The notes beneath the pieces were generated by a model. It was not told the DNA's origin, did not search any database, and saw only the letters and a list, made by a program, of their open reading frames with translations. The position numbers and the translations under genes were made by a program. A stretch of 64,000 nt of DNA from JAKALX01 sp964508715 (GTDB lineage Bacteria > Chloroflexota > Dehalococcoidia > Tepidiformales > Tepidiformaceae), in contig CAZDUX010000006.1 of the NCBI GenBank assembly GCA_964508715.1, positions 1-64,000 on the forward strand. The letters are read 5' to 3'. Positions 51,044 through 62,275 of the stretch are shown here, piece after piece (position 1 is the first letter of the stretch; each line of letters starts with the position of its first letter).

Positions 51044-52197
51044 TGGCGCACTTCTGGCCCGAAGACACGACAGCCGCCCTCCTCGATGAAACGAACATGA
51101 ATACGGTCGACATGACCGTGAACATCGGGCCGCAACACCCGGCGACGCACGGTGTGTTCCGGATGGTCCTGACGGTCGACGGGGAGCGGGTGGTCGACTG
51201 TGAACCGTATATCGGGTACCTGCACCGCGGGCTCGAAAAGCTGAGCGAGAACAATGACTACCGCCAGGCGATGGGCTACTGGGACCGGACGGACTACCTG
51301 GCGGGCATGGCCTGCGAAGCCGCCTACTGCTACGCCATCGAGAAGATCTCGGGGGTCACCGTCCCGGAGCGGGCGGAGTACATCCGGGTGATCATGGCCG
51401 AGCTTTCGCGCATCAACTCGCACTTCATGTTCCTCGGGGCGTTCGGCGCGGATGTTGGCTCGTTCGGAACCTCGTTCACGTACGCGTGGCGCGAACGGGA
51501 ACGTATCTACGACTTCTTCGAGGAAGTGGCGGGCGACCGGATGTTCCCGACGTATATGCGCGTCGGCGGCGTCTCGATGGACCTGCCCGAGAACTACGAG
51601 GCCCGCATCCGCTGGCTGCTGGGCTGCATCCAGCAGGGCATCGACGATCTCGATGGCCTGCTCACGGGGAACGAGATCTTCGTGGAGCGCTGCCGGGGGC
51701 TCGCGCCGCTGACGACGGAGCGGGCGATCGCACTCGGTGTTACCGGGCCGGTGCTGCGCGCGACGGGTATTCCGTGGGATATCCGCAAGGCCGAGCCCTA
51801 TGGTGTGTACGACCGCCTGAAGTTCGACATCCCGGTCGGCAAGCAGGGCGACATCTTCGACCGCTTCTTCGTCCGCCTGGCCGAGATGTACCAGAGCATG
51901 AAGATTATCGAGCAGTGCCTGGACCAGATGCCTGGCGGATTGGTGCTGAATCCCGACCTGCCGAAGACGCTTCGCATCGAGGATGCTGAAGCGTACTTCC
52001 GGTACGAGGGGACGAAGGGCGAATACGGTGTGTACGTGATGTCGAAGGGTGGAAACCGGCCCTACCGGATGAAGCTGCGGAGCCCGTCCTTCTGCACGCT
52101 CTCGGCATTGCGCGAGATGGTGGTTGGCACCTATGTGGCTGATGCCATCATCATCCTTGGGTCGCTCGACATCGTGCTGGGTGAGGTGGACAAATGA
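51043..52197 (+). CDS. nuoD: NADH-quinone oxidoreductase subunit D
   Basis: A 384-residue peripheral subunit (49 kDa homologue). NIGPQHPATHGVFRMVL holds the quinone-site His, GYLHRGLEKL and YWDRTDYLAGMACE follow, and RIEDAEAYFRYEGTKGEYGVYVMSKG is the C-terminal core; the last residues (LGSLDIVLGEVDK) fit the family. The quinone site is formed with NuoB. ATG shares a base with the nuoC stop (TAATG) and its stop overlaps nuoH (ATGA). Confidence 0.95.
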   Translation: MAHFWPEDTTAALLDETNMNTVDMTVNIGPQHPATHGVFRMVLTVDGERVVDCEPYIGYLHRGLEKLSENNDYRQAMGYWDRTDYLAGMACEAAYCYAIEKISGVTVPERAEYIRVIMAELSRINSHFMFLGAFGADVGSFGTSFTYAWRERERIYDFFEEVAGDRMFPTYMRVGGVSMDLPENYEARIRWLLGCIQQGIDDLDGLLTGNEIFVERCRGLAPLTTERAIALGVTGPVLRATGIPWDIRKAEPYGVYDRLKFDIPVGKQGDIFDRFFVRLAEMYQSMKIIEQCLDQMPGGLVLNPDLPKTLRIEDAEAYFRYEGTKGEYGVYVMSKGGNRPYRMKLRSPSFCTLSALREMVVGTYVADAIIILGSLDIVLGEVDK

Positions 52198-53326
52198 GCT
52201 TCGGCGAACCGTTTTTCGGCTACCCGTGGATCGATGCGATCATCCGTGTGGTGATCGTCGTCCTCATCATGACGCTCTTCGTCGTCTACTGGACGTACGG
52301 GGAACGGAAGCTCGTTGCCCGGATGCAGATGCGGCTTGGGCCGATGAAGACGGGCAAATGGGGCCTCCTCCAGGGCTTCGCGGACGCTGTCAAGCTCGTG
52401 ACGAAAGAGGACCTGAGGCCGAAGAACGCGGACCGCTGGGTGTTCGAGTTTGCTCCGCACCTGACGTTCATCCCGGTGCTGATGGTGCTCTCGGTGTTGC
52501 CCTTCGCACGTGACTGGGGGGTCCGGAACCTGACGCTCGGGATGTTCTTCGTGTTCGCGGTGCTGGGCCTGAACATCGTGGGGATCATGATGGCGGGTCT
52601 CGGGTCGGGGAATAAGTTTGCGCTGCTCGGTGGTGTGCGCGCGGCCGGGCAGATGGTGAGCTACGAGATCCCGCTGGTGATGAGCCTGCTGGCGGTGGCG
52701 ATGATCGCGCGGACGCTGGATCTCAATGCGATCGCGATGCTCCAGGAGGACCGGCCCTACATCCTCCTCCAGCCGCTCGCCTTCCTCATCTTCTTCACGG
52801 CGATGCTGAGTGAGTTGCACCGCGCGCCGTTCGATATCCCGGTGGCCGAATCGGAGATCTCGGGCGGTTACTTCGTCGAGTTCTCGGGTATCCGGTGGTC
52901 GATGTTCCAGCTCACGGAGTATGCGTCGATGGGTGCCTGGAGTGTGTTCGGGTCGCTCGTCTTCCTCGGTGGGTGGGAGTATCCGATGGGAAGCGACTGG
53001 GGCTGGGGCTGGCAACTCACGCTGACGGCGATCAAGAGCTTCCTCTGGATCACGGCGATCATTTGGGTGCGTACCACGGTGCCCCGCCTGCGGATCGACC
53101 AGCTGATGGCGTTCTGCTGGAAGGTGCTGTTGCCGCTGGCGCTGCTCCAGTTGCTGATGAACGGGTTCATCCTTGTCTACGATTGGCCGCAGGAGTTGCT
53201 GACGCTGACGAGCGGTATCGGTGCGGCAGTGCTCGTGGCGATCGTCATCATGCGGACGGTCCGCGCACCCCGGCGGCGGACGAAGGGCCTGGTCGGCAGC
53301 TACCGCCAGGCGCAGGGGACATCGGT

Positions 53327-53330
<4 letters not shown>
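52194..53330 (+). CDS. nuoH: NADH-quinone oxidoreductase subunit H
   Basis: A 378-residue membrane subunit with about eight helices, forming the quinone channel entry. ERKLVARMQMRLGP and ELHRAPFDIPVAESEISGGYFVEFSGIRWSMFQLTEY are the E-channel signatures. The nuoG, nuoF and nuoE genes that normally stand between nuoD and nuoH are absent: nuoD and nuoH overlap by four bases. Confidence 0.95.
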
Positions 53331-54945
<1,615 letters not shown>

Positions 54946-54946
<1 letters not shown>

Positions 54947-55449
54947 TGGCAACTGAGGTTCTTTGGTGGTTCTTCGCCGTGGCAATCGTGGGGGTATCGG
55001 CGGGCGTGGTGTTTTCACGCTCGGTCATCCATAGTGCCATCTTCCTCATCCTGAGCCTCGCCGGGATCGGGGCGATGTACGTGTTTCTCACGGTGGAATT
55101 CCTTGCGCTCGTCCAGTTCCTCATCTATGGCGGCGCGGTCACGGTCCTCATTCTCCTGGCATTGATGCTGACGCGAATGGACGCGACCGGGCGGGCTGAA
55201 GCGGTGGATAGTGACCAGCGGCCGTTTGCCCTGGCGGTGGGTGTGGCACTCATCGCATTGCTCGTGAGTGCAGTGCTCGACACGAGCTGGGCGAGCGCCA
55301 TACCGGACAGCCCGGCGAACATCCCGATCGGGACGATCAGCGAGAAGCTCTTCGTGGAGTTCGGTGCGCCGTTCGTGATCGCCTCGGCGTTGTTGCTGGT
55401 AGCCCTGGTCGGGGCCATCATCCTTGCGCGGCAGGAGGAGGGAGAGTAG
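54946..55449 (+). CDS. nuoJ: NADH-quinone oxidoreductase subunit J
   Basis: A 167-residue membrane subunit with five predicted helices. SVIHSAIFLILSLAGIGAMYVFLTVEFLALVQFLIYGGAVTVLILLALML is the diagnostic region, including the helix that forms a pi-bulge in known structures. TAATG start shared with the nuoI stop. Confidence 0.94.
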
Positions 55450-55451
55450 CC

Positions 55452-55760
55452 ATGGTCCCACTCGAGAACTACCTCGTCCTGAGTGCCATCGTGTTTTCGC
55501 TCGGTGTGTACGGGGTGCTGGCGCGGCGCAATGCGGTGCTGGTGCTCATGAGCATCGAGTTGATGCTGAACGCGGTGAACCTGAACTTCATCGCCTTTGC
55601 CGCCTACCTCGATCCGAATCAGATTACGGGGGCCATCTTCGCGGTGTTTGTCATCACCGTGGCCGCCGCTGAAGTGGGCCTCGCGCTCGCTATCGTCATC
55701 CGCCTGTTCCGCGACCGGGCCACGAGCAACGTGGACGAAGCGGCCATCATGAAGTGGTAG
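55452..55760 (+). CDS. nuoK: NADH-quinone oxidoreductase subunit K
   Basis: A 102-residue, three-helix membrane subunit. NAVLVLMSIELMLNAVNLNFIAFA keeps the helix-2 Glu, and VITVAAAEVGLALAIVIRLFR the helix-3 Glu of the proton path. Two bases separate it from nuoJ. Confidence 0.95.
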   Translation: MVPLENYLVLSAIVFSLGVYGVLARRNAVLVLMSIELMLNAVNLNFIAFAAYLDPNQITGAIFAVFVITVAAAEVGLALAIVIRLFRDRATSNVDEAAIMKW

Positions 55761-55777
55761 AAGGGGCCGTATAACGC

Positions 55778-57673
55778 ATGGGAGCTGAACAGGCCTGGTT
55801 GCTCGCTGCCATCCCGGCGGGCTTCTTCCTCGTGATGACTTTCTTCGGGCGCTGGTTGCCGCGGCAGGGCGACTACCTCGGCGTGCTGTCGATTGGCACG
55901 TCGTTCGTGCTTTTCTTCTTTGTGCTCTACGACTTTTTGCACAACGGGCAGTCGAACTGGCCCATGACCGCCGACATCGACTGGTCGAACATCGGCAACT
56001 TCCACCTGCGGATGGGGATCTACGTCGACCCGATCACGATCGTGATGTTCGGGGTGGTGACGACGGTGGCGCTGATGGTGAACATCTTCTCCATCGGCTA
56101 CATGAAGGGTGAGCCGCGGTACTGGTGGTTCTTCGCGGTGCTCCAGCTTTTTGCGGCATCGATGCTGATGCTGGTGATGGCCGACAACCTGCTCCTTCTC
56201 TACATGTCGTGGGAACTCGTCGGTGTCTGCTCGTTCGCGCTCATCGGCTTCTACTGGGAGAAGCGTTCGGCGACGGAGGCAGCGAAGAAGGCGTTCGTCA
56301 CGACGCGTGTTGGCGACGTTGGGCTGCTCATTGGCATCATCCTGCTCTGGAAGGCGACGGGCACTTTCAACATCCACGAGATCATCGAAGCGGCCGAGAA
56401 GGGCGATATCGGCCAGCGGTACCTCTTCATCTCGATGCTCTTCATCTTCAGCGGGTGTATGGGCAAGAGCGCGCAGGTGCCTTTCCACGTGTGGCTGCCG
56501 GACGCGATGGAAGGCCCGACGCCGGTTTCGGCCCTCATCCACGCGGCGACGATGGTCGTTGCGGGGGTCTACCTGACGGCACGCATGCTGCCTGTCTTCG
56601 AAGTTGCAGACGGGACGATGCTGGTCATCACGATCGTGGGGCTTGTGACGGCGCTGCTCACGGGCTTCATCGCCCTGGCGCAGACGGACATCAAGAAGGT
56701 GCTGGCGTATTCGACGGTGGGCCAGCTGGGGTTCATGTTCGTTGCGCTGGGATCGGGGCGCCCCGATGCGGCGATGTTCCACCTGATGACGCACGCGTTC
56801 TTCAAGGCGCTCCTCTTCCTTGGTTCGGGCTCGGTCATCCACGCGACGCACCACAACCAGGAGATGAACAAGCTCGGCGGTCTGTGGAAGAAGATGCCGA
56901 TCACGGGCACGACGTTCCTCGCGGGGTCGCTGGCTTTGGCGGGTGTCGTGCCGTTCGCGGGCTTCTGGTCGAAGGACGAGATCCTGCATTCGACCCAGCA
57001 CTGGAGCGGTGGCTGGGCACTGATCCTGCTTGGCTTTGCCGCAGTGATGACCGCCTTTTACACGACGCGCCTTTTCATCCGCACGTTCATGGGCAAGCCG
57101 ATGGACAAGCATGTGTACGAGCACACGCACGAATCCGGGCTCGTGATGACGTTCCCACTGATGTTTCTTGGGGCGCTGGCGGTTATCTCGGGATTCGTGG
57201 TTTTCCACGGCGTGGGGAGCGCGCTCGGCTTCCCGGGCGGTATCACGGAGTTCGTCTTTCTCGATGAGCCGGAGCGCTACCACATCAACTGGGGCGTTGC
57301 GGGCGGATCGGTTGTTATCGCTGCCGTCGGCATCCTGTCGGCTGCGTGGATGTACTGGGGTAACAGCCTGGAGACATCGACAAGGCTGGCGGAGTGGAAC
57401 CCGGGGCTTTATGGGCTGATCAAGAACAAGTTCTATGTCGACGAGATGTACCAGAAGGTGATCGACCGTGGGGTCCTCGGCTTCAGCTACATCGTCGCGT
57501 GGTTCGACCGCTACCTGGTGAACGACACAGGAGTTGATGGTTCGGCCCAATTCACGGGCTTCAGCGGCTACCTGTTGAAGTATCTGCAGACCGGCAAGCT
57601 GCCCAATTACGCGATGGCGATTGCGCTTGGCGTGGTTGGGCTTGCGTTCGTCGGCCTGGTGGTGAGGGCTTAA
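55778..57673 (+). CDS. nuoL: NADH-quinone oxidoreductase subunit L
   Basis: A 631-residue antiporter-like subunit at the distal membrane arm with about 15 helices. YMSWELVGVCSFALIGFYWEKRSATEAAKKAFV holds the helix-5 Glu; VPFHVWLPDAMEGPTPVSALIHAATMVVAGVYL holds the helix-7 Lys/His set; AQTDIKKVLAYSTVGQLGFMFVALG is the next signature. The C-terminal lateral helix region follows. Proton pumping subunit. Confidence 0.95.
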   Translation: MGAEQAWLLAAIPAGFFLVMTFFGRWLPRQGDYLGVLSIGTSFVLFFFVLYDFLHNGQSNWPMTADIDWSNIGNFHLRMGIYVDPITIVMFGVVTTVALMVNIFSIGYMKGEPRYWWFFAVLQLFAASMLMLVMADNLLLLYMSWELVGVCSFALIGFYWEKRSATEAAKKAFVTTRVGDVGLLIGIILLWKATGTFNIHEIIEAAEKGDIGQRYLFISMLFIFSGCMGKSAQVPFHVWLPDAMEGPTPVSALIHAATMVVAGVYLTARMLPVFEVADGTMLVITIVGLVTALLTGFIALAQTDIKKVLAYSTVGQLGFMFVALGSGRPDAAMFHLMTHAFFKALLFLGSGSVIHATHHNQEMNKLGGLWKKMPITGTTFLAGSLALAGVVPFAGFWSKDEILHSTQHWSGGWALILLGFAAVMTAFYTTRLFIRTFMGKPMDKHVYEHTHESGLVMTFPLMFLGALAVISGFVVFHGVGSALGFPGGITEFVFLDEPERYHINWGVAGGSVVIAAVGILSAAWMYWGNSLETSTRLAEWNPGLYGLIKNKFYVDEMYQKVIDRGVLGFSYIVAWFDRYLVNDTGVDGSAQFTGFSGYLLKYLQTGKLPNYAMAIALGVVGLAFVGLVVRA

Positions 57674-57677
57674 CCAG

Positions 57678-59183
57678 ATGACCTTCGATGAGGGCCAGGG
57701 CTACGTTGTCCTTGCCAGTGTGGTGGCGCCGCTGCTGGCAGCGCTGATTCTCCTGTTCGTCCCCGGCACCAACAAGATGGCCGCGCGGTACGTCTCCGTG
57801 ATTTGCGGGGCGATCGTGCTGGGCATCTCCGTGTATATCTTCGTGGCCTACCAATCGAACCACGCGAGCGACATCCAGATGCAGCTCAAGTGGACATGGG
57901 TAGAGAACACGGCGTTCCTTGGGAAGGACGGTATCCGGCTCTATCTCGGAGTCGATGGCGTCTCGGCGCCGATGGCGCTGCTCACCGGCGTGGTCGCGTT
58001 TGCGGGGGCGCTGATCTCGTGGAAGCTCGACTTCCGGACCAAGGACTTCTTCATTCTCTACTGGGTGCTCGTGGGCGGTGTCTACGGCACGTTCTTCTCG
58101 CTCGACCTGTTCTTCTTTTTCTTCTTCTACGAGCTCGCGGTCATGCCGCTCTACCTGCTCATCGGCATCTGGGGTTCGACGCGCAAAGAGTACGGTGCGA
58201 TGAAGCTGACGCTCATGCTCGTGGGCGGGTCGGTGCTCATCTGGATCGGTATCTTCGCCGTCTTCCACGAGGCGGGGATGCGGACGTTCGACATGCAGAC
58301 GCTGTGGAAGGCGGGGAGTGACGGGACGCTGAGCCCAACGTTCCAGAAGACATTCTTCCCGCTGCTCGTGGTGGGTTGTGGCGTGCTGGCGGCGCTCTGG
58401 CCGTTCCATACATGGTCGCCCGACGGCCACATGTCGGCACCGACGGCGGTCTCGATGGTGCACGCGGGCGTGCTGATGAAGCTCGGGGCGTTTGGGATCA
58501 TCCGGCTCGGTATCCAGATGCTGCCGGAAGGCGCCGCGTTCTGGATGCCCGGCCTGATGGTGCTCGGGGTGATCGGCGCGGTGTATGGGGCGACGGCAGC
58601 GCTGACGCAGCGCGACCTCAAGCTCATCTCGGGCTACAGCTCGGTCTCGCACATGGGGTACGTCCTCATGGGCCTTGCGACGATGAGCCAGATCGGTGTG
58701 ACGGGAGCGGTGCTCCAGATGTTCAGCCACGGGGTGATGACGGCTCTCGTCTTCCTCCTCATCGGCGCTATTTACGACCAGGCACACACGCGCGACCTGA
58801 AGGATTACGGTGGTATCGGCACGGTGATGCCGCTCTGGGTAATCGCCTATGTGCTTGCCGGGCTGGCAAACGTGGGCCTGCCCGGCTTCTCGGGCTTCAC
58901 GGCCGAGTTCCATATCTTCGTGGGGACGTTCGAGACCTACCCGCTCTTCGGGAGCCTGGCGATCTTCGCGGCGATGCTGGCGGCGGCCTACATGCTCCGC
59001 CTGATGGGCCAGGTGTTCTTTGGGCCGTTCAACATACGCTGGGCGAACCTGAAGGACCTGACGCCGCTCGAAGTCTCGGCGGCTTCGCTGCTCCTCGGTG
59101 CGATGCTCTTCATGGGTGTCTGGTGGGCGCCGTTCACGGACCGGATCAGTGCGACGGTCCTGAACTTCCCGGGGGTGAGCTAG
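57678..59183 (+). CDS. nuoM: NADH-quinone oxidoreductase subunit M
   Basis: A 501-residue antiporter-like subunit. FFFFFFYELAVMPLYLLIGIWGSTRKEYGAMK carries the helix-5 Glu, WPFHTWSPDGHMSAPTAVSMVHAGVLMKLGAFG the helix-7 region, and TQRDLKLISGYSSVSHMGYVLMGL the following signature. The start at 57678 stands four nt after the nuoL stop. Confidence 0.95.
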   Translation: MTFDEGQGYVVLASVVAPLLAALILLFVPGTNKMAARYVSVICGAIVLGISVYIFVAYQSNHASDIQMQLKWTWVENTAFLGKDGIRLYLGVDGVSAPMALLTGVVAFAGALISWKLDFRTKDFFILYWVLVGGVYGTFFSLDLFFFFFFYELAVMPLYLLIGIWGSTRKEYGAMKLTLMLVGGSVLIWIGIFAVFHEAGMRTFDMQTLWKAGSDGTLSPTFQKTFFPLLVVGCGVLAALWPFHTWSPDGHMSAPTAVSMVHAGVLMKLGAFGIIRLGIQMLPEGAAFWMPGLMVLGVIGAVYGATAALTQRDLKLISGYSSVSHMGYVLMGLATMSQIGVTGAVLQMFSHGVMTALVFLLIGAIYDQAHTRDLKDYGGIGTVMPLWVIAYVLAGLANVGLPGFSGFTAEFHIFVGTFETYPLFGSLAIFAAMLAAAYMLRLMGQVFFGPFNIRWANLKDLTPLEVSAASLLLGAMLFMGVWWAPFTDRISATVLNFPGVS

Positions 59184-59184
59184 G

Positions 59185-60711
59185 TTGCGCGACTACACCA
59201 TTTTCATCCCCGAATACATCGCGGCGGGCTTTGCGATCCTGGTCATCGGCGTCGAACTCTGGTCGCCGAGGATTCGCAAGGACGTTCTTGCCTACCTGAC
59301 TGCTCTTGGGGCGCTCGCCTGGGGGGTCTCGGCACTGTTCTACCTGGACAAGGACCCGAACAACTTCCAGGGTCTCATCCAGGTCGACAATTTCACGACG
59401 TACATGCGCGTCCTCGCAGCGGGCATCGTCTTCGCGATTGCGATCATGTCGGCAACGTATCTCCGAAGCCGGACGCGGGCGGCGGGCGAATACTATGGGC
59501 TGCTGCTGGTGGGGGCGTGCGGGCTCGTCTACATGGCGGCGGCGCGGGAGCTCATCACCGCCTACATCTCGCTGGAGCTCCTGAGCTTTTGCCTCTACAT
59601 CCTTGTCGGCTACCTCAAGCGCGATCGGCTGGCGAGCGAGGCGAGCCTGAAGTACATCCTCCTCGGGGCGTTCTCGAGCGCGATGTTCCTGTATGGCATG
59701 AGCCTGATTTACGGCGTTGCGGGGACGACGACCTACGACGGGATTGCGCGGGCACTCGCCGAGCGTTCGAGCAACTCCGACCCGGCGGTGATCGCCGGCT
59801 TCATGCTTATTCTCGCCGGGGTAGGCTTCAAGGTATCGGCCGCTCCGTTCCACATGTGGGCGCCCGATGCGTATGAAGGCGCACCGATGCCGATCACCGC
59901 GTTCCTGTCGACTGCCTCGAAGGTGGCCGGGTTCGCCCTGATCCTGCGGCTGTTCAGCGCGGCCTTCTCGGTGGACGCGAAGGAGTGGAACTGGGCGTTT
60001 GCCGTCCTTGCTGCGGCGACGATGACGGCCGGCAACCTCATCGCCATCCAGCAGACCAACATGAAGCGACTTGTGGCGTACAGCTCAATCGGGCAGGTGG
60101 GCTACATGCTGGTCGTCATCGCAGCGATTGGCTATGGCGACGCAGAGGTGGGGAGGAACGCTTCGGCCGGGCTCATCTTCCATATCACGGGATATGTGGT
60201 CTCGACGCTGGCGCTCTTCGTTGCGCTCACTGCCCACTACAACCGGACGGGCGACGATAGCATTCGCGGACTGCGGGGACTGGCGGAGACGCAGCCATTC
60301 CTGGCGCTGGTCATCACCGTTTCGCTCTTTTCGTTTGCGGGGCTGCCGTTCTTCGCCGGGTTCGCGACGAAGCTGTTCATGTTCCAGGCATCGACGATGG
60401 ACGAACTGATGTGGCTCATCGGGCTGGCAGTGCTCAATAGCTTCATCAGCCTCTATTACTACCTGATGATCGTCCGCCAGATGTACCTCTTTGGCCCGGA
60501 CGAGGGGCAGGTGCGCTGGAGGGTGAGCCCGGCGCTGTGGACCCTGGGTGCGGCGCTCATGGTGGGCGTGGTGTTCATCGGGAGTTACCCGCAGCCGCTC
60601 TTCAAGGCGGCCGACAAGGCGGCACAGCCGCTCTTCCAGCGGAGCACCGAAACGCTGGCGAAGGAGAGCGGTCTCCCCGCAAATGTACAGGTGCAGGCGG
60701 AGCGGAAGTAG
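59185..60711 (+). CDS. nuoN: NADH-quinone oxidoreductase subunit N
   Basis: A 508-residue antiporter-like subunit, last gene of the operon. ELITAYISLELLSFCLYILVGYLKRDRLASEASLKYILLGAFSSAMFLYG and FKVSAAPFHMWAPDAYEGAPMPITAFLSTASKVAGFALILR are family segments; NLIAIQQTNMKRLVAYSSIGQVGYMLV follows. The TTG start at 59185 is one base after the nuoM stop. A strong terminator stands 24 nt downstream. Confidence 0.94.
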   Translation: MRDYTIFIPEYIAAGFAILVIGVELWSPRIRKDVLAYLTALGALAWGVSALFYLDKDPNNFQGLIQVDNFTTYMRVLAAGIVFAIAIMSATYLRSRTRAAGEYYGLLLVGACGLVYMAAARELITAYISLELLSFCLYILVGYLKRDRLASEASLKYILLGAFSSAMFLYGMSLIYGVAGTTTYDGIARALAERSSNSDPAVIAGFMLILAGVGFKVSAAPFHMWAPDAYEGAPMPITAFLSTASKVAGFALILRLFSAAFSVDAKEWNWAFAVLAAATMTAGNLIAIQQTNMKRLVAYSSIGQVGYMLVVIAAIGYGDAEVGRNASAGLIFHITGYVVSTLALFVALTAHYNRTGDDSIRGLRGLAETQPFLALVITVSLFSFAGLPFFAGFATKLFMFQASTMDELMWLIGLAVLNSFISLYYYLMIVRQMYLFGPDEGQVRWRVSPALWTLGAALMVGVVFIGSYPQPLFKAADKAAQPLFQRSTETLAKESGLPANVQVQAERK

Positions 60712-60734
60712 GTTCGTTCGTGTGGCGAATATCG

Positions 60735-60765
60735 AAAAGGGGCTCGCAAGTGCGAGCCCCTTTTT
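60735..60765 (+). terminator. Intrinsic terminator of the nuo operon
   Basis: AAAAGGGGCTCG and CGAGCCCCTTTT pair around a CAAGTG loop, followed by a T run (five T including the stem end). This is the only hairpin in the window with a real T tract at an operon end. Confidence 0.9.
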
Positions 60766-60989
60766 CGCTGAGGCGGCCCGGCTCCGCGTGGTACGATTCG
60801 GGCCGGAGGGTTGGCGATGCGCGAGGACATGGTAGCCAATCGCAAGGGTGGCGATTGGCGGATTGGCCGGGGCGATAGGCCAAGTGCCGCGGGTTGCGTC
60901 GTTGGGCCACTCGCGGGAGGACGAGGAAGTTCGTGGCACCGGATACCTGGATACGGTCCCAGGGAAATGACCGGGTCGGAGGCTCCGTG

Positions 60990-61205
60990 ATGAGAGAATT
61001 TACAGGTGTATTTGAGCAGGATGGGGAGTGGTGGATAGGTTGGGTCGAGGAAGTTGGCGGGGTTTTTGCACAGGAACGAACGCTCGAAGAGGCTCGCGTA
61101 AGCCTCGAGGGGGCGTTGGAGGATGTGCTGCGCTTCCAGAGGGAGCTTACTGAGAAGGAACATGGCACTGCAGTCCGGCAGCCTATTCGCATTGGCGCAG
61201 CGTGA
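60990..61205 (+). CDS. hicB: HicB-type antitoxin
   Basis: A 71-residue HicB/DUF1902-type protein: FTGVFEQDGEWWIGWVEEVGGVFAQERTLEEARVSLEGALEDVLRF is the partial RNase H-like fold of HicB. GGAGG precedes the ATG at 60990. No C-terminal RHH or HTH DNA-binding domain is present, so autoregulation is not obvious. GTGA overlap couples it to hicA. The 278-nt gap after nuoN otherwise contains the nuo terminator and a TACGAT that may be the -10 of this operon, with several GCGATTGG-like repeats near 60838-60872. Confidence 0.8.
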   Translation: MREFTGVFEQDGEWWIGWVEEVGGVFAQERTLEEARVSLEGALEDVLRFQRELTEKEHGTAVRQPIRIGAA

Positions 61206-61387
61206 AGCGGGGTGATGTGATCCGCCATATCGAGCGGCACGGCTGTGAGTTCGTGCGCGAGGGCGGCAACCACACGCTGTATTGGAATCCTGCCATCCGA
61301 CAATCGACCAGCATTCCGCGCCACCAGGAAATCAGCAACAAGCTGGTGCGAGCAATCTGTGACCGTCTTCAGATACCGTATCCGTAA
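61202..61387 (+). CDS. hicA: HicA-type mRNA interferase toxin
   Basis: A 61-residue dsRBD-like toxin: KRGDVIRHIERHGCEFVREGGNHTLYWNP carries the catalytic His in GGNHTLY, and IPRHQEISNKLVRAICDRLQIP is the closing segment. HicA cleaves mRNA. The GTG overlaps the antitoxin stop by four bases. Here the antitoxin gene comes first, the reverse of the E. coli hicAB order. Confidence 0.88.
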   Translation: MKRGDVIRHIERHGCEFVREGGNHTLYWNPAIRQSTSIPRHQEISNKLVRAICDRLQIPYP

Positions 61388-61396
61388 GCACGGCCA

Positions 61397-62236
61397 TCAG
61401 TGCTCGTCGTCTGGCGTGGGGTTCCTGAAGCGGCGGATGTAGCGGGCGCCATCGACATCCCAGGAGCGATCTTCGAGCGCGCGCCGCAGGTGGCGGGTTG
61501 TCTCGGCAAGGGGGAGTTCGGCGGTGTGGTAGCCGTGCGTTTCGGCGTAGGTGGCGCAGCGGTCGACCATCCAGGCGTCGAGATTCCGTCCGCCGTAACC
61601 GTCGCGGAGGACGGGTTCGGTGATATGGGCTAACCCGGCGCCAGCGTCGCGGACAGAGATGACGCCGACGATGCGGTCACCGTCGGCGGCAACGAACCAG
61701 CCCGGGCGGGCGCCCTGCTCGAAGGTCCAGGGGTCTTCGCCGGTCAGCATGCCGATGGCAGGGGCGTCGGAGCGGCGCTGCTCGCGGACGGTGAGGAGCG
61801 CGAGCCGCTTTTCGAGCACCAGCAGTGGTTCAGGGGCGCCTGCCCATTCGCCGCGTTCGCGCGAGATTGGGAGGTAACCCCAGCGGGCAAGGCAGCCGGA
61901 GATACGGCCGGTCTCGGGAACGCGCATGCGAACGAGCCGGAGCCCCCGATCCTGCGCCCGGCGCTCAACCGCGTGAATGAGTGCGGGACCAGCGCCGGGT
62001 TTCGCGGCCACGAGCAGGTCGAGCCAGGCGATGCCGTCATCGTCCCACCAGCGCACGGCGCCGGAAGGGTGGCCCGTGCGTTCGGCGACGAGGAAGGCGT
62101 GCCCGGTCTGGATGAGGCGTTCGAAGCCGCCGGGCGTGGCAGGAGCGCCGGGGAGCTCGTGCCCCTGGCGGGCATAGATGGCTGCGACGGCGGCAGCATC
62201 ATCGGGAGTTGCGGCGCGGACGTGGAAGGCAGACAC
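61397..62236 (-). CDS. Tandem GNAT-family N-acetyltransferase
   Basis: A 279-residue protein with two GNAT-like domains. Domain 1 (about 1-135) begins VRAATPDDAAAVAAIYARQ and has a degenerate acetyl-CoA site; domain 2 (about 145-279) has LTGEDPWTFEQGARPGWFVAADGDRIVGVISV and LRDGYGGRNLDAWMVDRCATYAETHGY. GTG start at 62236; TACACT ends 6 nt upstream, so leaderless. Substrate unknown. Confidence 0.78.
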   Translation of the reverse strand: MSAFHVRAATPDDAAAVAAIYARQGHELPGAPATPGGFERLIQTGHAFLVAERTGHPSGAVRWWDDDGIAWLDLLVAAKPGAGPALIHAVERRAQDRGLRLVRMRVPETGRISGCLARWGYLPISRERGEWAGAPEPLLVLEKRLALLTVREQRRSDAPAIGMLTGEDPWTFEQGARPGWFVAADGDRIVGVISVRDAGAGLAHITEPVLRDGYGGRNLDAWMVDRCATYAETHGYHTAELPLAETTRHLRRALEDRSWDVDGARYIRRFRNPTPDDEH

Positions 62237-62275
62237 CCGGCCAGTGTACGGGAGTGCTTCGAGCCTCGCGGCAGG

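Noticed and set aside
55619..57550. 643-codon minus-strand frame in the nuo operon
   Set aside because: Antisense to nuoK and nuoL; His/Arg/Glu-rich pattern typical of an antisense shadow.
60765..60989. tRNA or small RNA gene between nuoN and hicB
   Set aside because: I could not draw a cloverleaf or find a T-loop sequence; the region only shows short GCGATTGG-like repeats.
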